From positions 29,647,040 to 29,711,039 of the forward strand of contig CM030718.1 of NCBI GenBank assembly GCA_017979445.1: a stretch of 64,000 nucleotides of DNA, in the 5' to 3' direction. Within the stretch, counting starts at the first letter, position 1, and the number at the start of each line of letters is the position of its first letter. Of this stretch, positions 22,952 to 35,485 are shown piece after piece. The notes beneath the pieces are model-generated. The model searched no databases. It was not told the DNA's origin and worked only from the letters and a program-made list of their open reading frames with translations. The position numbers and the translations under genes were made by a program. The stretch comes from Akebia trifoliata. Lineage: Eukaryota > Streptophyta > Magnoliopsida > Ranunculales > Lardizabalaceae.

Positions 22952-23134
22952 TCATCTTAATTTTCTCCCAAATCTTCGAATCGATTGAGTTCTTAGTACA
23001 TCTGCTTCTGTTCTTCTTCTAATGGGAATTGTTCCTTTGGGACATGATTCACCTGAAATTTTCCATAATTGAAAGCTTTCCAATGTTGTATCTGTCGTGT
23101 TATGGCCTTTCGGCCTCTCCGGTGGATCTTCCAA
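22952..23134 (-). pseudogene. Neprosin (DUF239) family fragment, unit 2
   Basis: The same fragment, here open throughout: MEDPPERPKGHNTTDTTLES, then FQLWKISGESCPKGTIPIRR and RTEADVLRTQSIRRFGRKLR. It retains the SCP and IRRFGRK residues lost or stopped in unit 1, so unit 2 is closer to the ancestral state. No peptidase domain or further exons are nearby. The ATG is an accident of where the fragment starts. Confidence 0.8.
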
Positions 23135-26100
23135 AAATAAAAATAAAAAATATATATGGACAATTTTAGGCTTTTAAGAATCTCTTGAACTCAATTGTTT
23201 ATCTCCAAAATCAAAATTTTCAAAGAACCCAATTCAATAACCAAGATTTCTGTCCTTCTAACTGAGGATGATAAAAGGCTAGTTGTTACTATTGAACTAG
23301 AAAATAAACATTAGAGAATAAAAGTAAATGGATTGTTGAGCTAGAAAATAAATTAAATTAAAGCAAGGAAACTTACACTGTCGTATTAGCCCTAAATCCT
23401 TCCTTCGGTTGTTCATTTATCCCAATAAGAAATGGCAGACTAGCTATAAAAGCAAGTTCTCTCCTTCACGACAACGCATGAAAGGCATGTTCATTTGCAA
23501 TTCGAGCCAATTAAACATACTCAATAAGAGAAAATATAATTATAAACAGGAATTGAAAGTTGAAATTGTATTAATTCTAGCAAATTCAAGGTAACCTTGT
23601 CAAGATTCAAAAAACCTAATAAATCCAGCAAAAAATAGCAAAATTTGAATTCTAGTCTCCAAAAGACCAATATATTTTGTTATAAACTTTGTTATAAAAT
23701 CATATTAATTCTTGAATTGTCTCTAAAAACTTCTAGGATTTCGAATTGAAACATCTTACCTGAATCTTTGTTGATGCTAGTGGTGGGGGAAGATGAAGAA
23801 GCTTCAACTATTGCTTTTTTAATGAAAATCATGGGTAAGGCAAACAACAAGATAATAATGTTTGTTAACATAGAACATCTATGGTGATAATAAAACCCAG
23901 AACAACAATTAGTGTAAATTTGTGGAACTCTGTTAGTTGTAGAAACACCAATGGTACAACCTACAAATAACTTAAGAATTACTTAATCTGTTTCTCATCT
24001 ACAAAGTTGAATCATAAATAAATAAATAAGGTTAAAAACAAGTTTTGAACAACTAAGATACATAATCCAGCTACTTTTCCAACAACTATCATCCTCATTC
24101 AACCAGTCACAAGGAGAAACCAAACTTGGACAAAATGATTTCAGAACAACCAAAACTCCAAGCATCAATTTAAGTAAGACTTGTACCTATTATTCCAATT
24201 TGGTTGAACGCTAGTTGTTGCCCCATCCAATAAGTGATGAGCAGGATTTCAATCTTCTTAGATCTAACATATTCAAGGCTTGGAGGCACATAAATCTCTT
24301 GCTATCAATTAGGCCATCCATCATAATTGAAAATATTCTGAGAGAAAAAACACAAAGAAGTAATAAACCACACCATTTGAGTATTAAGAGCTTTTAGGGC
24401 AAAGGGTCTGTTTGGTAATCCCGTAGTTCCATGTCTTTTGCAAGGTGGGGATGGAATTAAAAAGGGAAGAGCCTATGAAGGATTAGCTCTATTTGTCCAT
24501 CCACTATACTGGACCCACCCACACAACAATCCACCAAAACTTTGTTTCACTTGGCCAAAATAGATTATAAAATATTTCAAATCTTGCACTTCCTTGCTAA
24601 GTCTTTATGAACATTTCCCAAACCATATTTCTTAAGAGTTTACAGATAAGAAAACATGAAACAAGTCCTACAATCAGTACATGAGAAGTACTTCTCACAG
24701 TTAGCTAAACCTACTCCACCCCACCCCACATTTGTTTAATGAAAATCTAACAGAGCAATCTAGGTATAATGATTCTTAATTTCAATGACCTCATTAAAGG
24801 ATAGTTTCCCAAATTTGGGTCAAATCCTTTCGTATTCTCCATTTTAATTTCACAACCTAATCATCTCGAGAAGAAAAAAAAAAAAAAAATGAATCTTAGG
24901 CCATGGGTTCAAGTTCATCTTAACTCTAAGAAAAAAAAATGAAATATCGATATCCATGAGATGGTTTTCTGTTTATTTAGTTGCTTAGAATGCTCGTTTT
25001 GTTAACAAAAAATGCATACCAAATAAGAAATATTTCAAAATGAACAGAATTCCCTTGTCATAAACTTGTGTCCCTCTGTTTAATGTAGGCAAGAGTATCT
25101 TCAGCCACTAATTATCAAGAAAGTAAAATCAAAATGAAGCAGAACCTGAAATTTAGTTGAAGTTTTGTACCATCACAGAAGGTTTCAGCTGAGCATGCAT
25201 TATTACATGGTTGATAAGTAATAAATTACCATTTACAATAGCAATATAGCATAGGTTGATATTAATGCAGTGATGTTACCCTATATGTTTTCCTATATTT
25301 CAAGACAATAAGTACAGTAAAGTGACCTTTCAAACATTTTAGCCAATCAAGAGCACTAAATTTGCCTAAATTCATTTAATGTGCCTGCTAACATAAAAAA
25401 AATGCATGACAATATATCTATTGAAGTAGATATTAGTCTCTGAAATTAAGCATCTTTGCTCTCATTAGTATTTTGTTGTACTCAAAAAGCTAGTGGGAAG
25501 ATAGGCCTTTGGGGTCCGTTAGTGTTTGATATATATATATATATATATTAGTGGTGTAGATACGTGGGATTCGAAACCTTTGGGGAGGTTTGAGGTAATC
25601 TACATTGGTTTAGGAGTTGCCACCATTCAATTAAAGTGTGAATGGACACTATAAAAGGTTTTTAAAAATCTGTTTTTCGCTTGTAGTGACTCACATATCC
25701 AAAGATAAGCGGAAATGGTCTACCTAGAAATATAAGGTAAAGAGGTTTGGTTGAGGGATAAGAAACCTCTTAGGTGAGTTGGCAAGAAACTTAGGGAGTG
25801 ATTCCAAGGAATCATCTTCTACTCCTAAATCTTCTTCTCTTTATCTTCTATTGTGTTTGATAAAACCCTAAATTCCAAACCCCTTGATAAATCTCCCTAA
25901 CTTGTTTCCATTAACATCTAGAAAACACCCTTGCTCTTTCACTATAGCTACCTAATCCCCAACAACCCTACATTTAATTTCAGTCAATTCTTATTGACTT
26001 TAGATTGGAATATTGCTGAGATTATATGTGGAGGTTGAACTTAATGGATTTTTTAAGAAAGAGTATTGCTATTGCCCCACCAACTTTTACTAATGCCACA

Positions 26101-26691
26101 CCGATTCCTATGATAAACTTCAGTAAAATGAAAGCGGGAGGACAAGGTGGCCCCTTAAAAGTACAAGATGCAAAACAACTAAGAAAAACCAAAGCAACAA
26201 AATAACAAAGCACTCTGAAGACTCCAAAGAGCACAACTCCTCCCATCTAAACACAAAGTCTTCAAAGAATACTCATTCAAATTATTTTCTCAATTTGCAC
26301 CAAAAGAATAGTAAATCGAAAATCTCCAAGGTCACTTCTTAAGACGATTTTTCCATTGACACTGGTAAATGTACATTAAGTTGCAACTTTTGGGTTAATT
26401 TTGTTCTAAAATTTATCTGAGAATTTGATGGTTACCATTTTTCTTTGTCATGTATCCATTGTATAGCTCCGTGGGTGTTAAAAAATTCGACTCAGACCTC
26501 TTATCACCTTGTTTGACACCACAAACTTGGTTTTGAAATCCGTCCACACCAATTTGCTTCCACTTTTCTTCCAACACAAAAGATAATATATTTTTTGCTG
26601 CCAAAATAAGTTTATTTGTTTTATTTATAGATAGTGTATAGTACTATATGCTTGCATATGGAATTTCTGCTTGTTGCGTAACTTATTATAG

Positions 26692-27559
26692 GGAACCCAT
26701 GTTCCAGGGAGATCAAAACTTAACCAATTACATGAGGGATTGCAGCTTCCCTTTGAACTTAGAGTCCATTATGTTTGGACGCATCTTACAAGGACAAGAC
26801 TCGATTGAATGGAATGCTGTGATCATCAAACAAATTATGCGTCACATTATAACTTCTCTCAAGAAGATTCATGACAATGGTATTATTCACCGAGACATTA
26901 AACCAGCCAACTTAGTGGTAACAAAGAAGGGACAGATCAAGCTCATAGATTTTGGAGCTGCCACAGACCTTCGAATTGGCAAAAACTATGTTCCCAACCG
27001 TGGTCTACTCGACCCAGATTATGGTCCTCCTGAGTTATACGTGCTCCCAGAAGAAACACCCATCCCTCCCCCAGAGCCCATAGCGGCTTTACTTTCTCCT
27101 ATGCTTTGGCAGGTATAGTTTTCTTCCTGACGTGTACCACGGACGTCCTCTTATTGAAAACTCTGTAAAATTCGTTCTTCGAAATGTTAATGTTTGGTTT
27201 TGTTTATGAATTCAGCTTAACAGTCCAGATTTCTTTGATATGTACTCGGCCGGAATTATACTATTGCAAATGGCTATTCCCACCTTAAGAACGACATCGG
27301 GTTTATAGAATTTCAACTCGGAAATAAAGACAAATGGATATGACTAAAGTGGAGAGAAATCGCTCGAATGAGACCCGACTTACAGCTTCTTGATCTTGAT
27401 TCTGGTAGAGGTTGGGACTTGGCTACAAAGCTTATTTCCGAGAGAGGTTTCCTTAGAAGAGGGAGATCATCGGCTTCTGCTGCACTAAGGCATCCGTATT
27501 TCTTGTTGGGTGGTGATCAGGCGACCGCGGTTCTTTCGAAACTAAGCTTAAGCAAGTAA
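26692..27559 (+). pseudogene. STN8: STN8 thylakoid kinase pseudogene, unit 2/3 junction
   Basis: Its protein sequence is identical in exon 1 to the copy at 13002, with the same intron, the same TAG in exon 2 (27306-27308) and the same 4-bp deletion. The N-lobe is missing here too. Shared lesions show that the pseudogene was already broken when the 13.65-kb unit was amplified. Confidence 0.9.
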
Positions 27560-28893
27560 TCATTTTCTCAATTATGTAAGTATTGCATTGTTTTCTTCCC
27601 TCTATATTTTCTTCGATTACTTCTCTTTGAGTTCATGAATTCAAGTCTAGCTTACGTACCAAAACAAAATGTGTACTTGATGTTTATAGATGACTTGAGT
27701 AAAATTAAGGGAATTTTCGATCATTTTTTATTCTTTTTTTTGTTTGTTTGTTTTCGAGAAAGATTTCCTGACCTTTTCTTCCTCATTAATTCTATCGTCT
27801 CTTCCCAGATGTTATAAATTTTGACGATATTAATTCTTTTTGACCGATTCATCCTCTTTGATGCAGTCTGGTAAGAGTTTTTTGCCAAAAACTTCTCACA
27901 AAGTCCCATCTTTGTGAAGTCACCCTGCTAAGATCTATGAAAATGCCGTAACTTTCTCATGTGAGTTTGAATACTGATAGCTTGCATTTAAAATATTTTT
28001 TTCCCGCTATTTAACGAAAACAAAGAATCGAGAAAATCTTTTGTTTGCCTTTCAATATAGAACTAAGAATCAGTGCCCTTTAATATTTGCTAAATTTCTG
28101 TTTTTATGATTTGTAAGACATATTCTCAACTATCCTAATAGTTGCAAGACAAGCATCTGAACAAAGCTGTTCCATCAAAAGTAGAAACAAAAATGGATTC
28201 TCAAACAAAGAAAATCCAATACAGAAAGACAACAATCACAAAGGCGTAAATAATTGAAATATATAAAATAAAATTTTAGAAAATTTAAGAGAGAGAGAGA
28301 GAGAGAGGACCTGAATATGCAGGGTATGTTGATCATGACAGTAGTCTTAGAATTAAGGTGTCCACTGATGAAAAACGTAATCATCCCAACAACATCCAAC
28401 GTTTAAGAAAAGAAAACCCAATCTCTCTGTTTCGCTGTCTGTCGCTCTCTCTCTCTTGAAGTCTTTGGCTTCTTTAACATTTGAAGGAAACGCTTCTGAA
28501 TCTTGAAGAAGTCTCGGTCGCACCAGCCATTCCTACCCAGCCTTAACATTTATGGATTGAATGAAACACACTCCACTCTCCCCCAAATCGGTGTTTCCTC
28601 TCTCGGTAGTAATGTTTGATGTGAATCGAGTCCGCAATACATTCATCTTCAACAAGGCTTCTCTCTCTCTTCTTTGGGTATATTTTCTGTTTTTTTTTTT
28701 TTTTTTTTTTGACGTTCATATTTAGATCAGGAAAACTTGGGCGAGAACATCAAATGCATCTTCGAGTTGACATTAAAATCACTCTTACAAACTTGTTGGC
28801 GAATTTTGGGGCGGGATCGACTCGGAAAAAAACAGCAATTTTTTTATTTTCTTATTTTTGACATCAACTCTTCAAAAATTCTAAACGGACATA

Positions 28894-29307
28894 AGTGGAC
28901 TGAGCCAACTCGGTCAACTGAGTCAACTCGGTGATCTGAGTCAATTCGGGGTACTGAGTCAAACTCGGTCACTGAGTCAACTCGTTTGACCGAGTTAACT
29001 CGGGGACTGAGTCGACTCACTGGACTGAGTTGACTCGGTGACTGAGTCAAACTCGTGCACTGAGTCAACTCGTTTGACCGAGTTAACTCGGTGACTGAGT
29101 CGACTCGCCGTGCTGAGTTGACTCTGTGCCTGAGTCAAACTCGTGCACTGAGTCAACTCGTTTGACCGAGTTAACTCGGTGGACTGAGTTGACTCGATGA
29201 GCTTTGTTGACTCGGCCACTGAGTCAACTCGCTGAGCTTGAGTTGACTCGTTCGACTGAGTCTGCTCTTGCTTGAGTCAACTAGGTGGCTGAGGTGACTC
29301 GGTGAAG
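28894..29307. repeat. GAGTCAACTCG minisatellite, unit 3 (contracted)
   Basis: This is the same minisatellite with modules lost, about 415 bp against 470 bp in units 1 and 2. Module order also differs, for example an early CTCGGTCACTGAGTC in place of CTCGTGCACTGAGTC. This shows that the array changes length faster than its flanks. Confidence 0.88.
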
Positions 29308-29879
29308 CACCTTGCTTTATTAATGAGCACCGGCAGAGCTAATAAGGAGCTGGTGGGGGCACACCTATACGTTTTCCTCAAATAGATGCCCCATTTGTCC
29401 CCACTCCCTCACCTCTCTCCCCATTTGCCCTCACACCCTCAATTTTTGCCCCTCCCTCCTTCAATTTTTTTGTTCACAACATTGGAAATGACCTAAATAT
29501 CCTTTCCTTTAACTTCTAACCAAAAACCTCCTCCCTAAAATCATTCATCTTCAAGTTCTTCAACTATACAACTAACCATAGTCTGCCCCCACTACGAGAA
29601 AACCTTGGCCCCGCTCCTATTAATGAGGGCATGCTTTTGGAGCGTTGAAAAGTTGTACATTTGATCGCTTGGCCATAGACGATTTGAATAATGACGAACA
29701 TGCACGAAAGTGTGAAAAAGCAATTAACGGCTAAAATTTTACTAACATTCCTATACTCAATGGCATTTCCACATAATCGTGAGCTACAAAGAGGATTTGC
29801 AATTGCAATTGAACGAAGAATTGTTGACCTCAAGAATTGAATCATAAATTATGAGAATGTGCACTGTTTTTTTTTTTCT

Positions 29880-30215
29880 TTTGTTTAAATATCCAATTTG
29901 ATGATTATGTTGTAGCATTTGCATGTGATGTAATCAGTTGTGTCGACGGGCGAAAATGCGGGAAAGGCTCGGGTTAAGGAATTGGATGGCAAATCTGTTC
30001 AATGACAATCTGCAGATTATCGAGGAGGTTAGTTTTATAGTTTATGTGATTCAATGCAATGGTATTGTATGTTCGTCCTGCTCTTTCGGCTCCAAAGCCA
30101 GGGTTGAAGGACCATAAAGTAATCAGCTGAGATCTAATATGTGGTTTTTTAGCTGTTGGAAGTCTCAAGCCAATTAAAGGAACAAATGAATACATTAAGC
30201 TTCCTTAATTGTATT
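29880..30215. repeat. Segment A, unit 3
   Basis: This is the unit 3 counterpart of segment A, with a few private substitutions. The preceding T run is much shorter than in unit 2, as expected for slippage at a homopolymer. Confidence 0.75.
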
Positions 30216-30288
30216 ATTTATATGTGTTGTTTGAGGATTTGGGATGTCAAGAAGAAGAATTAATTAAGAAGATAGGAGAGACATATGC

Positions 30289-30877
30289 ATGGCAAGAGGT
30301 TCAAAGATCCAGAAGATAAAGAAGATTATTCCAAGCAAGTTAAACAGAGTTGAAGCCAAAGTGATGCTTGGTAACCGTCTATCTGAATGGGTTATTGCCG
30401 TAGATAATTGCATGAAAGGAGGAGGATCTCATCATCATCAGAATGCCCTTAACACAGCATTTTCTGTTTTTCGAGTCCCTAAGAACATGCTTCAACTCAA
30501 GCCAAATACTTATAGGCCCAAAATCATCTCCATTGGCCCTTTCCATACCGATGTCAAAGAGGTGCCTCTTAGGCATCTTGGCACGACATAATAATATTAA
30601 TCAGTAGCAAGACATCACTACTACTACTACTACTACTGTTACTGTTCTGAAAGAGGATGATGAGGAACTAGTCATAGAAGCTGCAGCAGAACCTAATTGC
30701 ATGAATGCAGAGACACATTTCATGGCCACGAAAATTTTGGAAAAGAAGACTAGAGCGTGATACTCAGACTCCTTCAATAAGGAAGTCATCCCTAGTGATA
30801 AACTTGTTCTGATTATGCTTTTTGATGGTTGCTTCGTTATCGAGCTCTTGCAATTGTATAACAAGGTCTTCAATTAG
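30289..30877 (+). pseudogene. DUF247 pseudogene, unit 3
   Basis: This resembles the unit 1 copy more than unit 2: KLNRVEAKVMLGNR, then VPKNMLQLKPNTYRPKIISI and GPFHTDV. It shares the frameshift after LRHLGTT and the TGA before the YSDSF block, but reads AAAEPNCMNAET where unit 1 has a TAA. The shared frameshift and TGA therefore predate the array, and the extra stop in unit 1 is later. Confidence 0.82.
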
Positions 30878-31174
30878 GTATAACTACTCTTTAATTAATT
30901 ACTATATACTCACTGACGATCTATGTATCTCATTCTCATCCTCATGTGCTAGCTAGCTTTTAATTCTAATTTATTAATTAGCATGTCATATTATATAGAT
31001 ACACTACTAGTGCTATACCTACATATATACATTCTTCATTTTTTCTTATATATAAATATTAATTACTTGGCTTGCTTTGTCGTCAAAAAGATCGAATTTG
31101 TCGACCTTCAATCACAAATTATGGGAATTCGAAATGATGAAAATGTTGATCGGATATTTTTCGTTCTTCTTGTT

Positions 31175-31490
31175 TTTATATCCAATTTGATGACCATGTT
31201 ATAGCATTTGCATGTAACCAGTTGTGTGGATAAGCTAAAATGTGGAAAGGCTTGGGTTAAGGAATTAGATAGCAAATTGGATTCAATGAGAGTCTGCAGT
31301 TCTTCAAGGAGGATTGTTTTAGAGTTTGTGGGATTCAATGCAATGGCATTGTATGGTTGTCCTGCTCTTGCGGCTTCAATGCAAAAGATGAAGGACCCTG
31401 AAGTAATCGGGTGAGATCTTGTATGTGTTTTTTTCTCTCTTGCATGCCTGAAATATATTAAAGGAACAAATGAATACGTCAAGCTTTCCT
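31175..31490 (+). repeat. Segment B, unit 3
   Basis: The counterpart in unit 3 is open at 31208-31414 and differs at a few residues (RVCSSSRR, MQKMKDPEVIG). Here unit 3 is the odd one out, whereas in DUF247 it is unit 2. Confidence 0.5.
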
Positions 31491-31771
31491 TGTTCTTTGA
31501 CACTTGGTTATCAGTTCTTATGAACTATGGGTATTTGGAATTTGAAGCATCCAGGACTCTGAAGATGCCCAATAGGGTGAGGATTCAAGGTAAAGTTTCA
31601 TATTGTACCAAAAAATGATTGCAGAGAAGTATTGAATTTGTTTTTTTTTTTTTTTTTATGTATATTTATTTAGTAAATTGATAAATATGACTGACATGTA
31701 TTAATTTATGTTATTTTATGACTGACATGAATTTTTTTTTTTTGTTATATTTATTTAGTAAATTGATAAAT

Positions 31772-31918
31772 AAATATATATATATATATATATACAAAAC
31801 CCTATTACCACTATATAAAAAAGACTTTAGACATCGGGTTTCACCTGATATCTAAAACTATAGACATTAGTTTAACATCTGATGTCTAAAGTCAGAGCTT
31901 ATAAACACCGGATTTCAC
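31772..31918. mobile_element. CACTA-like relic with inverted repeats, unit 3
   Basis: The same inverted repeat lies at 31823-31835 and 31881-31893. The TA run differs in length from units 1 and 2. Confidence 0.5.
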
Positions 31919-32247
31919 TTCTTGATTGTTTTTTGTTTTAATTTTTTTATATATTTTAACAATTGTTCTATTTTATCTGCATACCTGAATACACAATTTC
32001 CAAGATAAAGAGGAACATGAAATATTTATAGATAAACTGACACATTTACTGAAATAAATATAGGTTCATAAACTTTACACATATTTAATCAAGGACTTTA
32101 TACATGCATGCTTCATAAATGTATTTGAAACAATGAGTATAAAACAATCCCATTCAATCTCTCTCTTAACACATCCTAAAATGATGACTCGTTATTTATT
32201 CATTAGTAGTAAACAAGAGCATCTAAACAGAGATTAATCCTTATATC

Positions 32248-32417
32248 TCAAACAATTTGATTAAGGTGTTCATTCATGGTGGTGTATTTCACATCAGGAT
32301 AAAGCTTAAAAGCTTCAACTCCAAATGAAGGTTCAATCTTAAAGTTGATGCGGTCTCCCTTCACTAAAACTGAGTGAGTGGCTGATAATACGAAGTTTAT
32401 TGATTGATTCACGGCCT
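32248..32417 (-). pseudogene. PCBER / isoflavone reductase-like last exon, unit 3
   Basis: Differs from units 1 and 2 by one residue (SINFVLSATHS). It lies about 100 bp inside the point where unit 3 breaks off (32516), so the sequence that should lie upstream of the exon on its own strand is replaced here. Confidence 0.85.
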
Positions 32418-32516
32418 CTGCACCAACAATCAGACAAGAGAAATACAACAAAATAAACATCAGGCGATATTATAAAACATATAAAAGTGAGCCAAGAAAT
32501 CCAGTTTTTAAAACAC

Positions 32517-32762
32517 TACATCAAAATTATTAAGAATTGATAACCAACTACTCTAAATTTCTTTTTTCACATAGATATTTTTTCTATGGTTTTGTCATTT
32601 ATCTTCTCTCATTGTTGGGTTTGTGTTGACTCTATTGTTAGCCTCTTAGTTTTATTGCGTAAGTGGGGAAATTTGCTATAAATTGATTTGTTTTACAGCC
32701 TAAAACTCATGACCAATCATACCATAACTCTAAAATCAAATACCAAAATGTTTTCTACAAAC

Positions 32763-32797
<35 letters not shown>

Positions 32798-33831
32798 AAA
32801 CAATCTTATCTCAATTAACTACTTTGCCTTGCACAAGAACTTAGGCCAAATACAACTAAAGGAAATAACTCTATTGTGTTACATGGGTATTTCTCTCGAT
32901 ATCAGACTAACTTTCTTAATTTTTATTTGAAAATATTATTGAAGGGGAAGGCCTAGAAGCTCATGAAGGGAATTTGGTTGAAGTTAATTGTGTTTGTAGG
33001 TGTTCAAAAGGATATTTTGTTCATAGGTAGAATATTCATGTGTAATATTTGAGTTTTCGTATGGGGCATTGATATTTTGTTTCCAGTACCGTTCTACTTC
33101 TGTTTTATTTCTTTTTGAACAACCGAATCTTTCAATTTATATTGTAAATAGAAAAATTAAGATTCCTGATATATTTCATTGTAGCACTGTGGATCAATTT
33201 AGTGGAGAAAGCAGGCCTGTGGTAATTCATTTGGATGATAATCAGGTTAGTTTTATTCTGTTCTTATTATTGAAACATTGAAAAATGTGGAATATGTTGG
33301 TGCTGAGTTTTCAAATTTATTTTTCTTTTCTAGTACTTACCAAAGGTCTCCAATTAACATTAAAACAAGCATAAGATAATGGAGAATTGTTAATATCACT
33401 TTATTATTATAATAATATATATGAAGTAAGGAAGTTAAGTACCTGGACTGGGTCCATTGAATCTATAAACTTCAGTATTGAGAAATTGTGTCCTTATTCT
33501 TGTAATCCCGCATTAGTTGGTATACTAATCATAAGGTGTTCCTCGTAATAGATTATTAGGGGACGGAAGGAGGTTTTGATTGGCATGAGGATTAGAGGTA
33601 AGCTCTGCAGTCACAGATTTCAGGATTTTGATAACCGTCTCTATGTACCAATTAGTGTATGTGCTCAAATTCAAGGCTTGCTAAACTTTTAGGTGCAGTG
33701 TAATCCTGGAACAACTCATGCAGTGTGATTTTTTTCCATCATCCAAAGAGTGCTCAATCAACTTGATGATAGTTTGGATCAATGGAATATCCAATAGATA
33801 ATATAAAAATGACCAGTCAAGTGGATTCTCA
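32517..33831. other. Unrelated sequence interrupting unit 3
   Basis: About 1.3 kb that replaces the unit sequence between its PCBER exon and the point equivalent to 5551. It includes a TA microsatellite near 32766-32794. The one exon-like segment, at 33087-33245, is listed separately. I see no transposon ends at either junction. Confidence 0.6.
33087..33245 (+). pseudogene. Unidentified exon-like segment
   Basis: A 53-codon open stretch bounded by a pyrimidine-rich acceptor (TTTCCAG) and a donor (GTTAG). It reads YRSTSVLFLFEQPNLSIYIV, then NRKIKIPDIFHCSTVDQFSG and ESRPVVIHLDDNQ. Length, phase and borders look like a real internal exon. I do not recognise the family and assign no function. 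No adjacent exon was found within the 1.3-kb insert. Confidence 0.4.
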
Positions 33832-35485
33832 AGAGGGTGGTTTATTATCTTCTCTCGCACATTATGAGATGAACTTGGTCAAGTGGATTCTCAAGCTAAA
33901 AATGGTGTACAAAGAGACTTTTCTGTATATTGGAAACTATGTTATTGTCTTCTTGATGTCACATTTCTAAATATATAACACATTGTTACTTAGCAAGACA
34001 ATGTTACAAATAAAAATAAAAGGTGGAGCAATTTTTTTCTATTAACTATTGCAGGAATACTTGTGTAACATGCACCAATAAATCTTAAAAATGAAGCTTG
34101 AGTTTAAAGCTAGTTATATAATTGTCTTGAACCTTAATCCACTAATTGTCAAAAGCTTTATACTTAATAAGAGTATAATGAGGATCCTTCCTAGGCATAG
34201 CAACTCCATAAAAGCATAGCGACCCCATAATGCTTTTTTTTTTCCACAAGTTGAATAAATTACTTTATATTGGATTTCCATTGCTTGCATTTCTGAACTG
34301 AGACATTTCAGATTGTTGTGGTTCAATTCTAATTTAACTTGAGCATCTTCCATCACTAACTGTAATTGTGTCATCTAGTAGAAGAATAATAGCTTTTATT
34401 ACACTATTCCTCTCAACACCTACAAAGCCTAGAACGAATGTGATCTCGTTTGTTAATGGCCAGAATTTAATTCTCAACTGCCCATCAATCAACCTATCAA
34501 GTGTGAATAGTGTGTGTGTATGTTGTGTGCTAGTATACTGTTTTAACTTGAGAGTTCTTAAAAGGAGTAAATCATGGCTATAGTAACAATCAATAGCCCA
34601 AGCTATACACAGTCAAGATTGTACACATAAACAAATTGCAGAAGTCTTTACCTCAGATTTATGATCCACACATTGGCAAGCATAGTCATTTGAGACACAA
34701 AGATCATGTTGAAGTATGCTAGGGTCTCTATTTTCATAAGACTATGCGTGAACACCATGCCAAAACACCAATTCTTGTTCAATACCCACACATGGTTCAG
34801 ACCTTCTTACATCGAATGCCATGCCACACCTGCCACAAAACACCAAAGCATCCAATGTAAAAAATGATTTTTAGTGCATGAATGTCATAACAGAGTAAAG
34901 GGAAGTGTAAGAGCAAGGATAAAAATCTGTACCCACAAGATATTTGCAATCCTTTTTTTTTTTCTGTCATATGTTATATTGAATCAAGAATATGGGTCAT
35001 CAAGTGATGACATTCAAATCCGAGGGCATTAACAATGATGCTGAAGTTGCAAACCGAAAGTTTTCTGGCGGGTGATCCTAATTCTATATGATAATATTCA
35101 CTTCTTTTTTTGGATGGGTAAGCCAGAGAGCTGGACTTGAACCCACAACCTCAAAGTGCTCTGTAATGTGTCAAACCAACTGAGCTGTAGGTCTAAGCCC
35201 AAATATTCACTTTATTTGTTCACACATGCCTTTCTCTACACTATTCCAACACAACTTCTTATATGACTATATTTTCCCTGAATGAAGAACTTCCAAATTT
35301 CCGAGTGGTGAATTCATCTTTTGGGGTACTTAAAAATATATTAGTGCAGGTTTCACATCCCAACTAGAATGAGTGTTTATGTCTTAATTTGTGTTTCTAA
35401 ATTCCTTGTATCATTTGCTGCTAAAAATTTTTCAAAAAAACTTGAATAGAGAATTCAAATTATGAGAACTAGGCTACCTAACTAG
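33832..35485 (+). repeat. Diverged partial copy of the unit
   Basis: This segment aligns with 5551-7170 of unit 1, and with unit 2, in the same orientation, but carries clearly more substitutions and indels than the array units show among themselves. It is separated from truncated unit 3 by 1.3 kb of unrelated sequence. It includes the same SINE with its target duplication. It is either an older duplicate or the ancestral flank from which the array formed. Confidence 0.9.
35104..35201 (-). mobile_element. tRNA-derived SINE in the diverged copy
   Basis: This is the same insertion site and the same 11-bp duplication (35093-35103 and 35202-35212) in the more diverged partial copy, with several extra substitutions. 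The insertion therefore predates the older duplication that separates this copy from the array. Confidence 0.88.

Larger units (their letters stand above)
13650..27339 (+). repeat. Tandem 13.65-kb repeat, unit 2 (13690 bp)
   Basis: This is the second complete unit, 41 bp longer than unit 1. It is nearly identical to unit 1 over most of its length. The exception is the stretch around 16.66-17.28 kb (DUF247), where it differs from units 1 and 3 at many positions while those two resemble each other. That mosaic similarity suggests gene conversion or unequal exchange. All landmarks of unit 1 recur in the same order and orientation. Confidence 0.97.
27340..32516 (+). repeat. Tandem 13.65-kb repeat, truncated unit 3
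   Basis: The third unit starts in phase with the other two and stays collinear through the STN8 tail, minisatellite, DUF247 and PCBER exon. It ends abruptly just upstream of the PCBER exon: after the shared string AAAACAC at 32510-32516 the sequence becomes unrelated to units 1 and 2. The minisatellite here is about 60 bp shorter than in the other units. Confidence 0.95.
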
